64,000 nt of DNA from Terriglobia bacterium (GCA_020073605.1 JAIQEW010000001.1:372001-436000); one strand, 5' to 3'. Counted from the first letter of the stretch, positions 30,144 through 39,606 are shown. The notes: generated by a model not told the origin, from the sequence alone. Program-made: numbers and translations.

Positions 30144-30692
30144 ATGCGCGTCGTCGAAAAGAGGCAGCTGCTCTCGCCGGAAGAAATTGGGCGTACGCTC
30201 CAGCGATTGGCGCATGAAATCGTCGAGAAAAGCAGTGGGACGAAGGACCTGGCGCTCATTGGGGTTCGGCGGCGGGGGGTCACGCTCGCCGAACGTCTGG
30301 CAAAGCTGATTCGAGGCTTTTCACAGGTGGATGTTCCCGTGGGTACCCTCGATATCGCGCTCTATCGCGACGATCTTTCCACGATCAGCTCGCAGCCTTT
30401 GTTGCAGGGCACGGAAATTGCCTTCCCGGTGGACGATCGCGACCTGGTCATTGTGGACGACGTCCTCTACACCGGCCGGACCATCCGCGCGGCGATCAAC
30501 GCGTTGTTTGATCTTGGCCGCCCGAAGCGGATTCGCTTGTGCGTTCTGATCGATCGCGGGCATCGCGAACTCCCCATCGAAGCCTCATTCGTCGGCCGGA
30601 CTGTGCAGACGACGGACACCGAAGTTGTGGAAGTTCGGCTTCAGGAAAACGATGGAGAAGAGCGCGTCGTGCTGGTGGACCGTGTGGACTGA
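30144..30692 (+). CDS. pyrR: Bifunctional PyrR: pyr operon regulator / uracil phosphoribosyltransferase
   Basis: A 182-residue phosphoribosyltransferase-fold protein with the PRPP loop VIVDDVLYTGRTIRAAIN, GVRRRGVTLAERLA and IDRGHRELPIEASFVGR. PyrR senses UMP and attenuates pyr mRNA by binding an anti-antiterminator in Gram-positives; in other phyla its regulatory role is less clear. The ATG at 30144 has GAGG seven bases upstream. It leads the pyrR-pyrB-pyrC operon. I did not identify a convincing PyrR-binding attenuator in the ~100-bp divergent spacer to pyrD. Confidence 0.95.
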   Translation: MRVVEKRQLLSPEEIGRTLQRLAHEIVEKSSGTKDLALIGVRRRGVTLAERLAKLIRGFSQVDVPVGTLDIALYRDDLSTISSQPLLQGTEIAFPVDDRDLVIVDDVLYTGRTIRAAINALFDLGRPKRIRLCVLIDRGHRELPIEASFVGRTVQTTDTEVVEVRLQENDGEERVVLVDRVD

Positions 30693-30735
30693 TTTCGCTC
30701 GGGATTGTTGTGGAGGCAGCATCTAAAGGGAACCT

Positions 30736-31707
30736 GTGCTCCAGCGCCTGTCACACTTGCTCGGAACCGAAGCCCTCAGTCACGAGCAAATTCTTTTTCT
30801 TCTCGACCAAGCCAAGCCCTTCCAGGAATTCCAGCGCTATCCATTGAAGAAACTCGCCACGCTGCGCGGCAAGACGGTCGCGATAGCCTTCTTCGAATCC
30901 TCCACGCGCACGCGCATCAGCTTCACCACGGCCGCCGCCAGGCTGGGTGCGGACACCATGGCGCTACAGGCCGAATCATCCAGCCTGAAGAAGGGCGAAT
31001 CGCTGATCGACACGGTTCGCACACTCGAAGCGATGCGGCCCGACGGAATCGTCATCCGTCATCCCTCCTCGGGCGCTCCGGCGTTCGTCGCTGAGCGGCT
31101 CGAGATTCCCGTACTCAATGCGGGCGATGGCACGCACGAGCACCCCACACAGGCCCTTCTTGACGCCCTGACTATCCGCGACCGCAAGGGGAAGCTCGAA
31201 GACTGGAACGTCACCATCCTCGGCGATATTGTGCATAGCCGCGTGGCGCGCTCGAACATTCACTTGCTCAGCAAGTTCGGCACGCGGATCACGCTGTGCG
31301 GCCCGGCCATGTGGGTGCCGCGAGAACTCGAAAATTTCGCCCCGAATCTGCGCGTCACGCATCGGATCGAAGAGGCGCTGGAAGGCGCGGATGTCGTCAT
31401 GGTCCTGCGCGTCCAGACGGAGCGGATTCACGAGCCGTCACTGGCTGCGGACGAGTACATCGCCGGCTATCAGCTCACGCCCGCGCGCCTGCGCCTCGCC
31501 CGCCCGGATGCCCTGGTGCTCCATCCCGGTCCGATTGTGCGCGGCCTGGAAATCGATTCCGCGGTGGCCGATGGGCCGCAATCGGGAGTGCTCGAGCAGG
31601 TGACCAACGGCCTCGCCGTGCGCATGGGTCTTCTCTACCATCTCATCGGCGGCGCTCCCACCGACGCGCCGCATCCCGCAAAGGATCGCTCGAATGCTTC
31701 TGATTAA
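30736..31707 (+). CDS. pyrB: Aspartate carbamoyltransferase catalytic subunit
   Basis: Second step of de novo pyrimidine synthesis: carbamoyl phosphate plus aspartate to carbamoyl aspartate. The 323 residues include the carbamoyl-phosphate loop FFESSTRTRISF, GDGTHEHPTQALLDALTI, the 240s-loop region MVLRVQTERI and HPGPIVRG. The GTG start at 30736 follows an AAAGGGAA ribosome site. No pyrI regulatory subunit is seen. It overlaps pyrC by 14 bases, which suggests coupling. Confidence 0.96.
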   Translation: MLQRLSHLLGTEALSHEQILFLLDQAKPFQEFQRYPLKKLATLRGKTVAIAFFESSTRTRISFTTAAARLGADTMALQAESSSLKKGESLIDTVRTLEAMRPDGIVIRHPSSGAPAFVAERLEIPVLNAGDGTHEHPTQALLDALTIRDRKGKLEDWNVTILGDIVHSRVARSNIHLLSKFGTRITLCGPAMWVPRELENFAPNLRVTHRIEEALEGADVVMVLRVQTERIHEPSLAADEYIAGYQLTPARLRLARPDALVLHPGPIVRGLEIDSAVADGPQSGVLEQVTNGLAVRMGLLYHLIGGAPTDAPHPAKDRSNASD

Positions 31708-32959
31708 GAACGGCCGGGTCCTCGACCCCGCCAGCAAGACCGACGCGGCGCTCGACGTGTTGCTCGATGGCGAGCGCATCTCGAGAGTCGGCGCGAATCT
31801 CGAGGCTCCTGGCGCGGAAATTCTGGACGCGAAAGGCCTGATCGTCGCGCCCGGATTCATCGATCTCCACTGCCATCTGCGCGAGCCGGGCCAGGAGATG
31901 TCCGAAACGATTGAAACCGGCACGCGATCAGCGGCTCGCGGCGGATTCACGGCAGTTTGCTGCATGCCGAATACGAACCCGGTGAATGACAACGCCTCGG
32001 TCACTCGCGGAATCGTCGAACGGGCCGCGGCCTCGGCCAGCGTGCGCGTCTGGCCGATTGGCGCGGCTTCGATGGGAAGCAAGGGCGAGGCCCTCGCGGA
32101 AATCGCCGCGATGAAGAGCGCCGGCATCGTGGCTGTGAGCGACGACGGCAAGCCCGTCGCCACTGCCCGCCTGATGCGCCAGGTGATGGACTACTGCAAT
32201 TCGCTCGATCTTCCCGTAATCGACCACTGCGAGGATCCCTCGCTTTTCGCCGGCGGCGTGATGCGCGAAGGCCCGCAATCGCTGCGCCTGGGACTTCAGG
32301 GCATTCCCGCGCAATCAGAATCAATCTGCGCGGGGCGCGACGTCGAAGTCGCGGCGCTCACCGGCGCGCGGCTGCACATCGCACACATGTCCACTCGCGG
32401 TTCGCTCGAATACGTCCGCTGGGCCCGAAAGCAGGGGCTGCGCGTCACCTGCGAAGTCACGCCGCACCATTTCACTCTCACGGACGAGGACGTCCGCTAC
32501 GACTCGAACTACAAGATGAATCCGCCGCTCGCCTCCCGCGCCGATCGCGATGCGCTCATCGCGGGCCTGGCGGACGGCAGCGTGGATGCCATCGCCACCG
32601 ATCACGCTCCGCACCATCCCGCGAGCAAGGACGTGGAATTTGACCGCGCGCCGTTCGGCATCACCGGATTCGAAACGGCGCTCGCGCTCGGTCTCAGCGA
32701 GCTTGTTCACACCGGGAAAATCCCGCTGATGCGGTTGGTCGAGCTTTTCACCACCGGTCCCGCGCGCGTTCTCGGCTTCGCGCGCAAAATCGCGTCCGGC
32801 GAGCCTGCGGATCTCACGCTGTTCTCGGCCGATCACGAGTGGACATTCCGCGCCGCCGAGTCGCCCAGCAAATCGCGAAACACTCCGTTTGATGGCCGCG
32901 CGTTCCGCGGCGCTCCCATGGCCACCATCGTCGCCGGTCGCCTCGTCTTCAAACGCTAG
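31694..32959 (+). CDS. pyrC: Dihydroorotase
   Basis: Third step of pyrimidine synthesis, cyclising carbamoyl aspartate; 421 residues, amidohydrolase fold. Metal ligands are visible in FIDLHCHLREPG, LPVIDHCED, HIAHMST and DAIATDHAPHH. The intact binuclear site argues for an active enzyme rather than the inactive PyrX type. It is the last gene of pyrR-pyrB-pyrC; carAB are not in the window. Confidence 0.96.
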   Translation: MLLIKNGRVLDPASKTDAALDVLLDGERISRVGANLEAPGAEILDAKGLIVAPGFIDLHCHLREPGQEMSETIETGTRSAARGGFTAVCCMPNTNPVNDNASVTRGIVERAAASASVRVWPIGAASMGSKGEALAEIAAMKSAGIVAVSDDGKPVATARLMRQVMDYCNSLDLPVIDHCEDPSLFAGGVMREGPQSLRLGLQGIPAQSESICAGRDVEVAALTGARLHIAHMSTRGSLEYVRWARKQGLRVTCEVTPHHFTLTDEDVRYDSNYKMNPPLASRADRDALIAGLADGSVDAIATDHAPHHPASKDVEFDRAPFGITGFETALALGLSELVHTGKIPLMRLVELFTTGPARVLGFARKIASGEPADLTLFSADHEWTFRAAESPSKSRNTPFDGRAFRGAPMATIVAGRLVFKR

Positions 32960-33099
32960 CGCATTCATAGGGGCGTCCGCCGCGGCGGATGCCCGGCGCA
33001 TTTCCTTGGCAAGGCGCAGCCCATCGGCCGATGCGCACTTCCGAATTTCCAGTTTCTCTTTTCTATTTTCTGGTTCTCTGTGTCTCAGTGTCTCTGTGG

Positions 33100-33999
33100 C
33101 TAATGCGCGGCTGGCTCTGCGGCGGGATGCATGCCGTGCTGCGGCACTTCGTGGACGCCGCGCGGCGGCGGCTCCTGATGGAAGCGGAATAGCTGGTTGA
33201 GGGGTCCGGCGCCCTTGCCGGTCTGGTAGGATTTCTCGATCGCCTTGGTGACGTACGCCTTGGCGAGAATCACGGCTTCGCGGAGCTGCTGTCCGCATGC
33301 GAGCTGCGCGGCAATCGCGGATGAAAACGTGCAGCCCGAGCCGTGTGTGTTCAGGCTCTTCACGTGATCCCCGCCGAATGTTTCCACCTCTGTGCCCTCG
33401 CAGAGCACGTCGATCGGCTTCTCCAGATGTCCGCCCGTGACGATCACGGCCCGCGCGCCCATCTCCAAAAGCTTCTGCCCCGCCGCTTTCATTCCAGCCA
33501 GGTCCTTCACCTCGAGACCCGTCAGGAATTCGGCTTCGGGAATATTGGGCGTAATCACGCTCGCGCGTTTCAGCAACTCATCCCGCACGAATTTCAGTCC
33601 CGCCGCGTCGAGCAGCTCGGCGTCGCCCGCCGTCGGCCGCGACACGGGATCGAGCACAACGTGCGCAAATTTGTATTTGTCGAGGAATTCCGCGACCACG
33701 GATGCATTCGCCCGGTTCCCCAGCATGCCGATCTTCACTCCCGCGAGGGTTACGTCTTCGGCGAGCGCCTCGAGCTGTCCGCGCAGCGTTGCGACGGGAG
33801 TCGCATAGATGGCGCGTACGCCCTGCGTCGATTGCACGGTCAGCGCCGTCACGGCGGCCACGCCGTAGCAGTTGTGCGCGGCGAATGTCTTGAGATCGGC
33901 GGCCACGCCCGCGCCGCACGAGGGATCGAATCCCGCTATCGTAAGCAGGATGGGTGGAGTGTGGCTCAGATTACCGTGGTGAGTGGTGTGACTGCTCAA
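33100..33999 (-). CDS. thiD: Bifunctional hydroxymethylpyrimidine / phosphomethylpyrimidine kinase
   Basis: Thiamine synthesis kinase acting on HMP and HMP-P; ribokinase superfamily, 299 residues. Features are ILLTIAGFDPSCGAGVAADL near the start, TALTVQSTQGV, VLDPVSRPTAG, VITPNIPEAEFLTG and the anion-hole SLNTHGSGCTFSSAIAA. The C-terminal ~30 residues (HQEPPPRGVHEVPQHGMH) are an uncommon His/Pro-rich tail. No TPP riboswitch pattern was seen upstream of the start, and no other thi gene is adjacent. Confidence 0.95.
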   Translation of the reverse strand: MSSHTTHHGNLSHTPPILLTIAGFDPSCGAGVAADLKTFAAHNCYGVAAVTALTVQSTQGVRAIYATPVATLRGQLEALAEDVTLAGVKIGMLGNRANASVVAEFLDKYKFAHVVLDPVSRPTAGDAELLDAAGLKFVRDELLKRASVITPNIPEAEFLTGLEVKDLAGMKAAGQKLLEMGARAVIVTGGHLEKPIDVLCEGTEVETFGGDHVKSLNTHGSGCTFSSAIAAQLACGQQLREAVILAKAYVTKAIEKSYQTGKGAGPLNQLFRFHQEPPPRGVHEVPQHGMHPAAEPAAH

Positions 34000-34137
34000 T
34001 TCCGCGCGCCCTCCGCGCTAGGCGCAAATGCCGGCGACACCCTTCTCGCTGGGTGCACCGGCAAAGAAAAATGTACGCGCGTTGCCACTCCGCACGCAAT
34101 CATTATTTTGAATGCCGAGTGCGTGGGGGCTATATGT

Positions 34138-35364
34138 TCAGTTCTGGGTGCGCCCGCCAGTTTGGTAGACATAGGAGGGAAAACCATCATTGGAGATATG
34201 CAGCCTTTGCTGTTGTATCCCAAATACAGCGGCGACACGTTCGAAGTAGGAAGCTGGCTGGCTGATGTTGACAGCTGTCACCTCTTTGACCCCACTGGCT
34301 TCCTTGAGAGAGTCCTGAACCAAACGTACTTCATCACTATCCGACTCGGGCATACTCCATCCGACGACAATAAACCTATCAGCATCGCGGATTGCGGCCG
34401 ACTCTGCCCTGCGAACAATGTTGAGAAAATCGAAATCAGTTTGTTTGTCGCCAGTCGGTGGCATCACAAAAGGTAGAGCGTTACCAACAGGCAATGCGTT
34501 CCCTTCGAAGTGCACCGCTTGGAAAGGGGCGGTCGATGAACTGTAGAACAATTGCCCGTTTTCCTTGCACAGAACGACGAGCGGCTCTTCGTCAAATCCC
34601 CACCGACCGTCCGCATCCGAGCATCTGTACGGAAGCAGCCAATTAAGAGAGCCATGCGGTTTCAAGACCCTGATTCGTTGCGGACCCGGATCTAGATCAG
34701 AAGGAATCGGACGTGCCCGGTGTGGACGCCGACCACCTGCGGGCCTCTCGTGGGACTCAAGCTCACCAGCGTCTCCCGTTGGGGAATACCAGTGAATTGG
34801 AAATCCATAACTAAATACTGGGCTCCACTCTCTCCGCGCCACTCTCTGAAGTGCACATTCTAGGGTGATGTCATAGTTAAAACTTACGAAAGTATGTGAA
34901 TGCTTGTTTCCCAGCGTTTGTTCACGCAGGAACCGTTCTAACGGTTCCCAATTTATCTGCTCTCCTATTAGATAGAAAACCCTGTTAATGCCATACCTGA
35001 ACCGGAGCAGTGGATCTGCCCAATTTCCTCCTGGCCGCGAATCAGCCTTGCGAAGCAGAGATTCGATCGACTCATGCGGTCTATCTTTGACCGCCCGAAC
35101 GAAGTCTGCCAGCAGGTCGGGATCGGGCTGAGTATGTCCATCGCATTGAGCTAGAGCGTTTGCATGTCTCAATGCTGTTGGGCTCTCGCAGTCATACAGT
35201 TTGGCTCTTTCCAACTCTATGAGCAGCACCCTTATGACCGGATCTGCAACGTAATCCGCCATCACGGACACGAAGTCGAACATGGTCGGCACGGGTTTAG
35301 ACGTTTGAAGAGATTTGGTCATCCCCGCGCCGATGAAATAGACCGTGTGATTCGTGGCACGCAT
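34138..35364 (-). CDS. SIR2-like domain protein (candidate defence NADase)
   Basis: A 408-residue protein that I assign to the SIR2-like superfamily from motif order. VYFIGAGMTKSL (8-19) fits the glycine-rich NAD loop, VSFNYDITLECAL (160-172) the FNYD motif, LKPHGSLNWL (234-243) the conserved His, and FIVVGWSMPESDSDE near 345-360 the typical late GxSxxxxD segment. Stand-alone SIR2-like proteins often act as NAD-depleting effectors in phage defence. Base composition is visibly more AT-rich than the neighbours, which suggests transfer. A small membrane-protein gene lies upstream on the same strand. Assignment from motifs only. Confidence 0.7.
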   Translation of the reverse strand: MRATNHTVYFIGAGMTKSLQTSKPVPTMFDFVSVMADYVADPVIRVLLIELERAKLYDCESPTALRHANALAQCDGHTQPDPDLLADFVRAVKDRPHESIESLLRKADSRPGGNWADPLLRFRYGINRVFYLIGEQINWEPLERFLREQTLGNKHSHTFVSFNYDITLECALQRVARREWSPVFSYGFPIHWYSPTGDAGELESHERPAGGRRPHRARPIPSDLDPGPQRIRVLKPHGSLNWLLPYRCSDADGRWGFDEEPLVVLCKENGQLFYSSSTAPFQAVHFEGNALPVGNALPFVMPPTGDKQTDFDFLNIVRRAESAAIRDADRFIVVGWSMPESDSDEVRLVQDSLKEASGVKEVTAVNISQPASYFERVAAVFGIQQQRLHISNDGFPSYVYQTGGRTQN

Positions 35365-35446
35365 TGCCTATGTTTGAGGGACTAGGAGTCTTAGAAACCA
35401 GTCTTCAGCAGAACCGATGGGCACTGTTAAATTGGGCCGCACGGGC

Positions 35447-35743
35447 TCATGGGTACTTTGGGTCCGAAGGTTCTGTCCTTGCTGGGCGCAGGTGTTCTTC
35501 GATTCTGTCGAGAGCGTATCGAATTTGCAGAACGTTCCACATTATGCCCTCTATTCCAGTACCAAACTCCTCCTTGATTTTATCGCCGTCTTCTTCAACG
35601 CGAATCCACCCTGGCTTGCCGCGCAACTGATCTAATGCACCGCTCAACTGACTCGTCGATTCTGCTATGCCCCTCAGAGACTTGCTGATTATGAGTCCTG
35701 CGAAAACAATCGCCCCGGCCAGGACGAGGATCTGCCAAGACAT
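35447..35743 (-). CDS. Small single-pass membrane protein near the SIR2-like gene
   Basis: A 98-residue protein with one N-terminal membrane helix (ILVLAGAIVFAGLIIS) and a hydrophilic, probably helical cytoplasmic part (SLRGIAESTSQLSGALDQLR onward). The ATG at 35743 has a strong GAGGAG Shine-Dalgarno seven to eight bases upstream, which supports a real gene. It lies 82 bases upstream of the SIR2-like gene in the same direction and may be co-transcribed with it. No family is recognised. Confidence 0.6.
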   Translation of the reverse strand: MSWQILVLAGAIVFAGLIISKSLRGIAESTSQLSGALDQLRGKPGWIRVEEDGDKIKEEFGTGIEGIMWNVLQIRYALDRIEEHLRPARTEPSDPKYP

Positions 35744-35897
35744 TTTTGATCTCCTCTATTCGTGACGCGGCAAGATAATGACAATGATGTCATCAAAGAA
35801 AGTATCACCGAATTCAAATTGGGGCACCACCAAGCGAGTAACACAATCGCTCAGAAATCTAGAGGCGCCAGTCTATTTCACAAATGGTTTTTAGGGG

Positions 35898-35954
35898 GTC
35901 GGAGCTTCAGCTCCGACATGAACATGTCAAAAGGTCAGGGGTTTTAACCCCTGA
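35898..35954. repeat. Two adjacent perfect 20-bp palindromes
   Basis: Positions 35898-35917 and 35935-35954 are each perfect 20-base palindromes separated by 17 bases. Both can form stable hairpins. They lie downstream of gdhA and upstream of the small membrane protein gene, so on the minus strand the pair may also end gdhA transcription; the second hairpin is followed by CCTTTTG. They look like a REP-type dispersed element. Confidence 0.7.
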
Positions 35955-36016
35955 GGAACATGTGCACTTTGCCTCGAATTTGATAGGCACAACTTTGCAG
36001 AGCGGAGTCGGAAGGA

Positions 36017-37315
36017 TTACGGGAAGAGGCCGCGAACGAGAGTCGCGTCGGCGACGCGCCCGACGGCGAGCACGTAGGCTCCCGTGCGCATGTGCGTGCG
36101 ATTCTTGCGCGCCGTTTCGTGCACTTCCTGAAACGCGCGCCGCATCACGGAGTCGAGCTTCGCGTTCACTTCCGCCACCGGCCAGAAGAAGCTCTGCAAA
36201 TCCTGCACCCACTCGAAATAGCTGACGGTCACTCCGCCTGCATTCGCGAGGATGTCGGGGATCACGAAAATGCCTTTGCGCACGAGCACTTCATCGGCAT
36301 GCGGAGTCGTCGGCCCGTTCGCGGCTTCCGCCACGATCTTGGCCTTGATTTGATCGACGTTGTTCAGCGTGATCACGTTTTCAAGCGCCGCCGGCACGAG
36401 AATGTCGCACTTCATGGTGAGCAGGTCGTCGTTGGAAATCCGCGACGTGCCCGGCATGCCGACCACGGTGCCCGAGCGTTCCTTGTAGCGCATCGCCTTC
36501 AGCGGATCGATCCCGCGCGAATTGAGCACGCCGCCGCGCGAATCGCTGATCGCCACCACGCGCGCTTTCTTCTCAGCAAGCAAACGCGCTGTTACCGATC
36601 CCGCGTTGCCGAATCCCTGGATCGCAACGCTCGCGCCGCGCAGCGACATCTTCTTCACTTTGCACGCTTCTTCGATCGCGACCACGCAGCCGTGCGCCGT
36701 CGCTTCCGAGCGTCCTTCCGAGCCTCCGATCGAAACCGGCTTGCCCGTCACGACGCCCAGCGTCGAATACCCCTTGGTCATGGAATACGTGTCCATGATC
36801 CACGCCATCGTTTGCGAATCGGTGTAGACGTCGGGCGCGGGAATATCTTGTTCGGGCCCGATCACCGGGAGAATTTCAGACGTGTACCGGCGCGTCATTC
36901 GTTCGAGCTCGGCCTTGCTCATCCGCTTCGGATCGCAGATGACGCCGCCCTTGCCGCCGCCGAACGGGATATTAACCGTCGCGCACTTCCAGGTCATCCA
37001 CGTCGCCAGCGCCTTCACTTCGTCGAGCGTAACCGCGGGATGATAGCGGATGCCGCCCTTCGCCGGTCCGCGCGCCACGTTGTGCTGCACGCGATATCCC
37101 GTGAACACTTTTATCTGGCCGTTGTCCATCTTCGTCGGGATGGACACTTCGAGCATCCGCTTCGGCGTGCGCAGGATTTGGCGCAGGCCCGCGTCGAGCT
37201 TCAGGTACTCGGCTGCGAGATCGAACTGAATCTGCGCGATGCGGTAAGGGTTTAGGTCTTCCCTGGGAGCAATTCGCGGTACGGGTTGGGGAGCCGCCTT
37301 GGCCACGGTGGCCAT
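36017..37315 (-). CDS. gdhA: Glutamate dehydrogenase (Glu/Leu/Phe/Val dehydrogenase family)
   Basis: NAD(P)-linked dehydrogenase of 432 residues that interconverts glutamate and 2-oxoglutarate plus ammonia. Motifs are the KGGIRYHP substrate loop, the catalytic lysine segment NIPFGGGKGGV, PAPDVYTDSQTMAW and the nucleotide-binding VAIQGFGNAGS. The ATG at 37315 has AAGGAAGG upstream; in-frame sequence up to 37453 is not conserved. It is monocistronic. Coenzyme preference cannot be read with confidence. Confidence 0.95.
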   Translation of the reverse strand: MATVAKAAPQPVPRIAPREDLNPYRIAQIQFDLAAEYLKLDAGLRQILRTPKRMLEVSIPTKMDNGQIKVFTGYRVQHNVARGPAKGGIRYHPAVTLDEVKALATWMTWKCATVNIPFGGGKGGVICDPKRMSKAELERMTRRYTSEILPVIGPEQDIPAPDVYTDSQTMAWIMDTYSMTKGYSTLGVVTGKPVSIGGSEGRSEATAHGCVVAIEEACKVKKMSLRGASVAIQGFGNAGSVTARLLAEKKARVVAISDSRGGVLNSRGIDPLKAMRYKERSGTVVGMPGTSRISNDDLLTMKCDILVPAALENVITLNNVDQIKAKIVAEAANGPTTPHADEVLVRKGIFVIPDILANAGGVTVSYFEWVQDLQSFFWPVAEVNAKLDSVMRRAFQEVHETARKNRTHMRTGAYVLAVGRVADATLVRGLFP

Positions 37316-37801
37316 CGTGCCTTCCTTCTGCAGCAATGGGAATATCTGCGCTGCTTCTACTGGCCGTGTAGGCCCTATGAAATGCCCGGGTGCTCGTAAG
37401 TCGTGCGAGAATCGAAGTTTAGCTAAGCCAACTAGGATGTCAATGAAAACCAATGAGAAAGTACTATGAACTATGTAACTAGAAGCGAACTATTTCGGAA
37501 GCAGCAGCTTGCTATGCGTTCGTAAGTAACTGTAAGTGCGAGTCTTACGGTCACGTTGCCGCCGCCGTCCGCCCCGATACACTTACGTCACGTCTTCGCC
37601 TCGGCCAACCGGGCCGAGGGTGCTCATCGGTCGCGTTTCATCAAGAAGTTGCATGGATGATTTGGCCGCTTGGCGGCATTACACTGGGTGAGAGGGGCAC
37701 CAACCGGGCCTTCGGCGGATGTTCGCCGGCGTCCGTTTGATACTCATGAAGGGCTCCCAAGTCGTCGGTGAGGCGAGCTTGGGAGATAGGAGGAAAGCGT
37801 A
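37316..37801. other. Intergenic region between divergent gdhA and a secreted small protein
   Basis: This 486-bp stretch has no supported gene. It contains an 8-bp hairpin (37599-37606 with 37612-37619) and, just before the plus-strand gene, a longer hairpin of the CTCCCA-type repeat family (37754-37785). The gdhA-proximal 150 bp are more AT-rich and likely hold its promoter. No riboswitch pattern was recognised. Confidence 0.5.
37754..37785. repeat. CTCCCA-type hairpin repeat, copy 1
   Basis: Inverted repeat CTCCCAAG (37754-37761) / CTTGGGAG (37778-37785). It lies a few bases upstream of the AGGAGG ribosome site of the small secreted protein gene, so it could affect translation. It is related to the two copies at 38180-38253. 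Confidence 0.65.
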
Positions 37802-38146
37802 ATGAGGAAAGTCATCAGCGTATTCGGTTTGCTTGCGGTGCTGTTCGCCACGATCAGCTTCGCCACCATCGCCGATCAGAAGACGGCGACGTGGATGGGC
37901 TGGATCAGCGACGACCACTGCGGCGCCAAGGGCATGAGCGCGGATCACAAGGCGTGCGCGACGACGTGCATCAAGAACGGCTCGAAGTACGTCTTCGTGA
38001 ACGGCGCGGACAAGAAAGTGATCGCGATCAACAACCAGGACGCCGTCAGCGGCGAGAAGAACCTCGGTCAGGAAGTAAAAGTCACGGGCCACCTGCAGGA
38101 CGATGGCTCGCTCCACGTGGACAGCATCGCCAACGCCAAGATGTAA
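37802..38146 (+). CDS. Small secreted Cys-containing protein
   Basis: A 114-residue protein with a signal peptide (about 1-24, GLLAVLFATISFATIA) and a mature domain starting WMGWISDDHCGAKGMSADH. Cysteines follow in CATTCIKNGSKYVFVNG, and the tail is beta-rich (GQEVKVTGHL). Similar GWISDxxCG proteins are frequent in Acidobacteria as uncharacterised periplasmic proteins. The three Cys could form a disulfide or bind metal. The AGGAGG site eight bases upstream makes the start secure. Confidence 0.8.
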   Translation: MRKVISVFGLLAVLFATISFATIADQKTATWMGWISDDHCGAKGMSADHKACATTCIKNGSKYVFVNGADKKVIAINNQDAVSGEKNLGQEVKVTGHLQDDGSLHVDSIANAKM

Positions 38147-38159
38147 CTCCGCAGTTCCT

Positions 38160-38277
38160 GAGGGGCGCAGCCATAAAGGCTCCCAGGTCCCCGGAAAGGG
38201 GGGCCTGAGAGAAACGAAGGGCTCCCAGGTCCCCGGCAAGGGGAGCCTGGGAGATCGGTCTCGGGGCTGCGCCCCTC
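38160..38277. repeat. Composite element: two CTCCCA-type hairpins inside a 13-bp inverted repeat
   Basis: A perfect 13-bp inverted repeat (38160-38172 and 38265-38277) brackets two tandem copies of the CTCCCAGG hairpin (38180-38211 and 38222-38253). The copies share the core GGCTCCCAGGTCCCCGG. The element fills the space between the plus-strand secreted protein gene and the convergent serS and may terminate both. A third related copy lies at 37754-37785. Confidence 0.75.
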
Positions 38278-38280
38278 GTC

Positions 38281-39606
38281 TTATCCTTTGCCCTCGCCAT
38301 TCGGTCCGATTCTTTCGAATCCCATGTAGGGGCGCAGCGCCTCGGGAATCACGATCGAGCCGTCGGCCTGCTGATAGTTTTCAACGATCGCGATCCACGT
38401 GCGCCCGACGGCGAGGCCCGAGCCATTGAGCGTGTGCACGAATTCGCTCTTGCCACCCTTGGGCTTGAAGCGAATCCCCGAGCGGCGCGCCTGAAACGCT
38501 TCGCAATTCGAGCAGGACGAAATCTCCATGAACTCGCCCGATGACGGCAGCCAGACTTCGATGTCGTACGTCTTCGCGGAAGCGAAGCCCATGTCCGCGG
38601 TGCAGAGCTGGACGACGCGATGGTGCAGCCCGAGCCGCTCGAGCATTTTCGCGGCGTTGCGTACGAGCATTTCAAGCTCGTCGTAGCTTTTTTCGGGTCG
38701 CGTGAATTTGAAGAGCTCCACTTTCTGGAACTGGTGCTGGCGCTTGATGCCGCGCGTGTCCTTGCCCGCGGCGCCGGCCTCGGAGCGGAAGCAGGCCGTC
38801 CAGGCGCAGACCTTGATGGGCAGCGAATCGGCGTCGAGCGTTTCGTCGCGATAGAGGCTCATCAACTCGACCTCGGCGGTGGGCGTGAGCCACAGGTCGG
38901 TGCCTTCGAGATGGAACATGTCGGCGGCGAATTTCGGAAGCTGGCCCACGCCGGTGAGCGAAGCCGTATTGACGATGAAGGGCGGCAGGATTTCCGTGTA
39001 GCCGTGCTCGCGCGTGTGCACGTCGAGAAAGAAATTGGCGATGGCGCGCTCGAGCCGCGCGCCGAGTCCTTTGTAAACCGCGAAGCGCGCGCCCGCGATC
39101 TTCACCGCCGCGGGCAGATCGAGAATTCCGGCGCGCTCGCCCACCTCCCAGTGCGGGCGCGGCGCGAAGTCGAATTTCGGCGGCGCGCCCCAGCGGCGCG
39201 CTTCCACATTGTCCGCGGCGCTCTTGCCCACTGGCACGCTCGCGTGCGGTATGTTCGGCATCGTCATCATGAATTGTCGGAGCTCTTCATCCAATCCCGC
39301 GATCTCTGTCCTTCTTGCTTTTATGTCGTCGGAGATTCCTTTCATGGCTGCTTTCTTTTGTTCCACTAGGGCCTTGTTCACTTCAGCAGCCGGGCCACCG
39401 CCCATCGCTTGGGCACCTCCCATCAGGATGCCGATGGTCTTGCTTTCCTTGTTCAGCGTTGCGCTAAGAACCTCAACCACTCTGATGAGGCCGCGCCGCT
39501 TGGTGTCGATTTCGACGAACTTGGTGAGGTCGAGCGTGATGCCGCGGTCGCGCGCCATCTTTTCGATCGCGTCGAGGTGTTCCCGTACGTATCCGAGGTC
39601 GAGCAT
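38281..39606 (-). CDS. serS: Seryl-tRNA synthetase
   Basis: Class II synthetase of 441 residues that charges tRNA-Ser (and tRNA-Sec as the precursor to selenocysteine). An N-terminal coiled-coil arm occupies about 1-110. The catalytic core has motif 2 in [45 protein letters not shown] and motif 3 [11 protein letters not shown]. The ATG at 39606 gives the normal family length. It sits alone between repeat-rich spacers. Confidence 0.97.
   Translation of the reverse strand: MLDLGYVREHLDAIEKMARDRGITLDLTKFVEIDTKRRGLIRVVEVLSATLNKESKTIGILMGGAQAMGGGPAAEVNKALVEQKKAAMKGISDDIKARRTEIAGLDEELRQFMMTMPNIPHASVPVGKSAADNVEARRWGAPPKFDFAPRPHWEVGERAGILDLPAAVKIAGARFAVYKGLGARLERAIANFFLDVHTREHGYTEILPPFIVNTASLTGVGQLPKFAADMFHLEGTDLWLTPTAEVELMSLYRDETLDADSLPIKVCAWTACFRSEAGAAGKDTRGIKRQHQFQKVELFKFTRPEKSYDELEMLVRNAAKMLERLGLHHRVVQLCTADMGFASAKTYDIEVWLPSSGEFMEISSCSNCEAFQARRSGIRFKPKGGKSEFVHTLNGSGLAVGRTWIAIVENYQQADGSIVIPEALRPYMGFERIGPNGEGKG

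Noticed and set aside
34000..34137. A TPP riboswitch upstream of thiD.
   Set aside because: The conserved CTGAGA and ACCCTTTGAACCTGAT-type blocks are absent.
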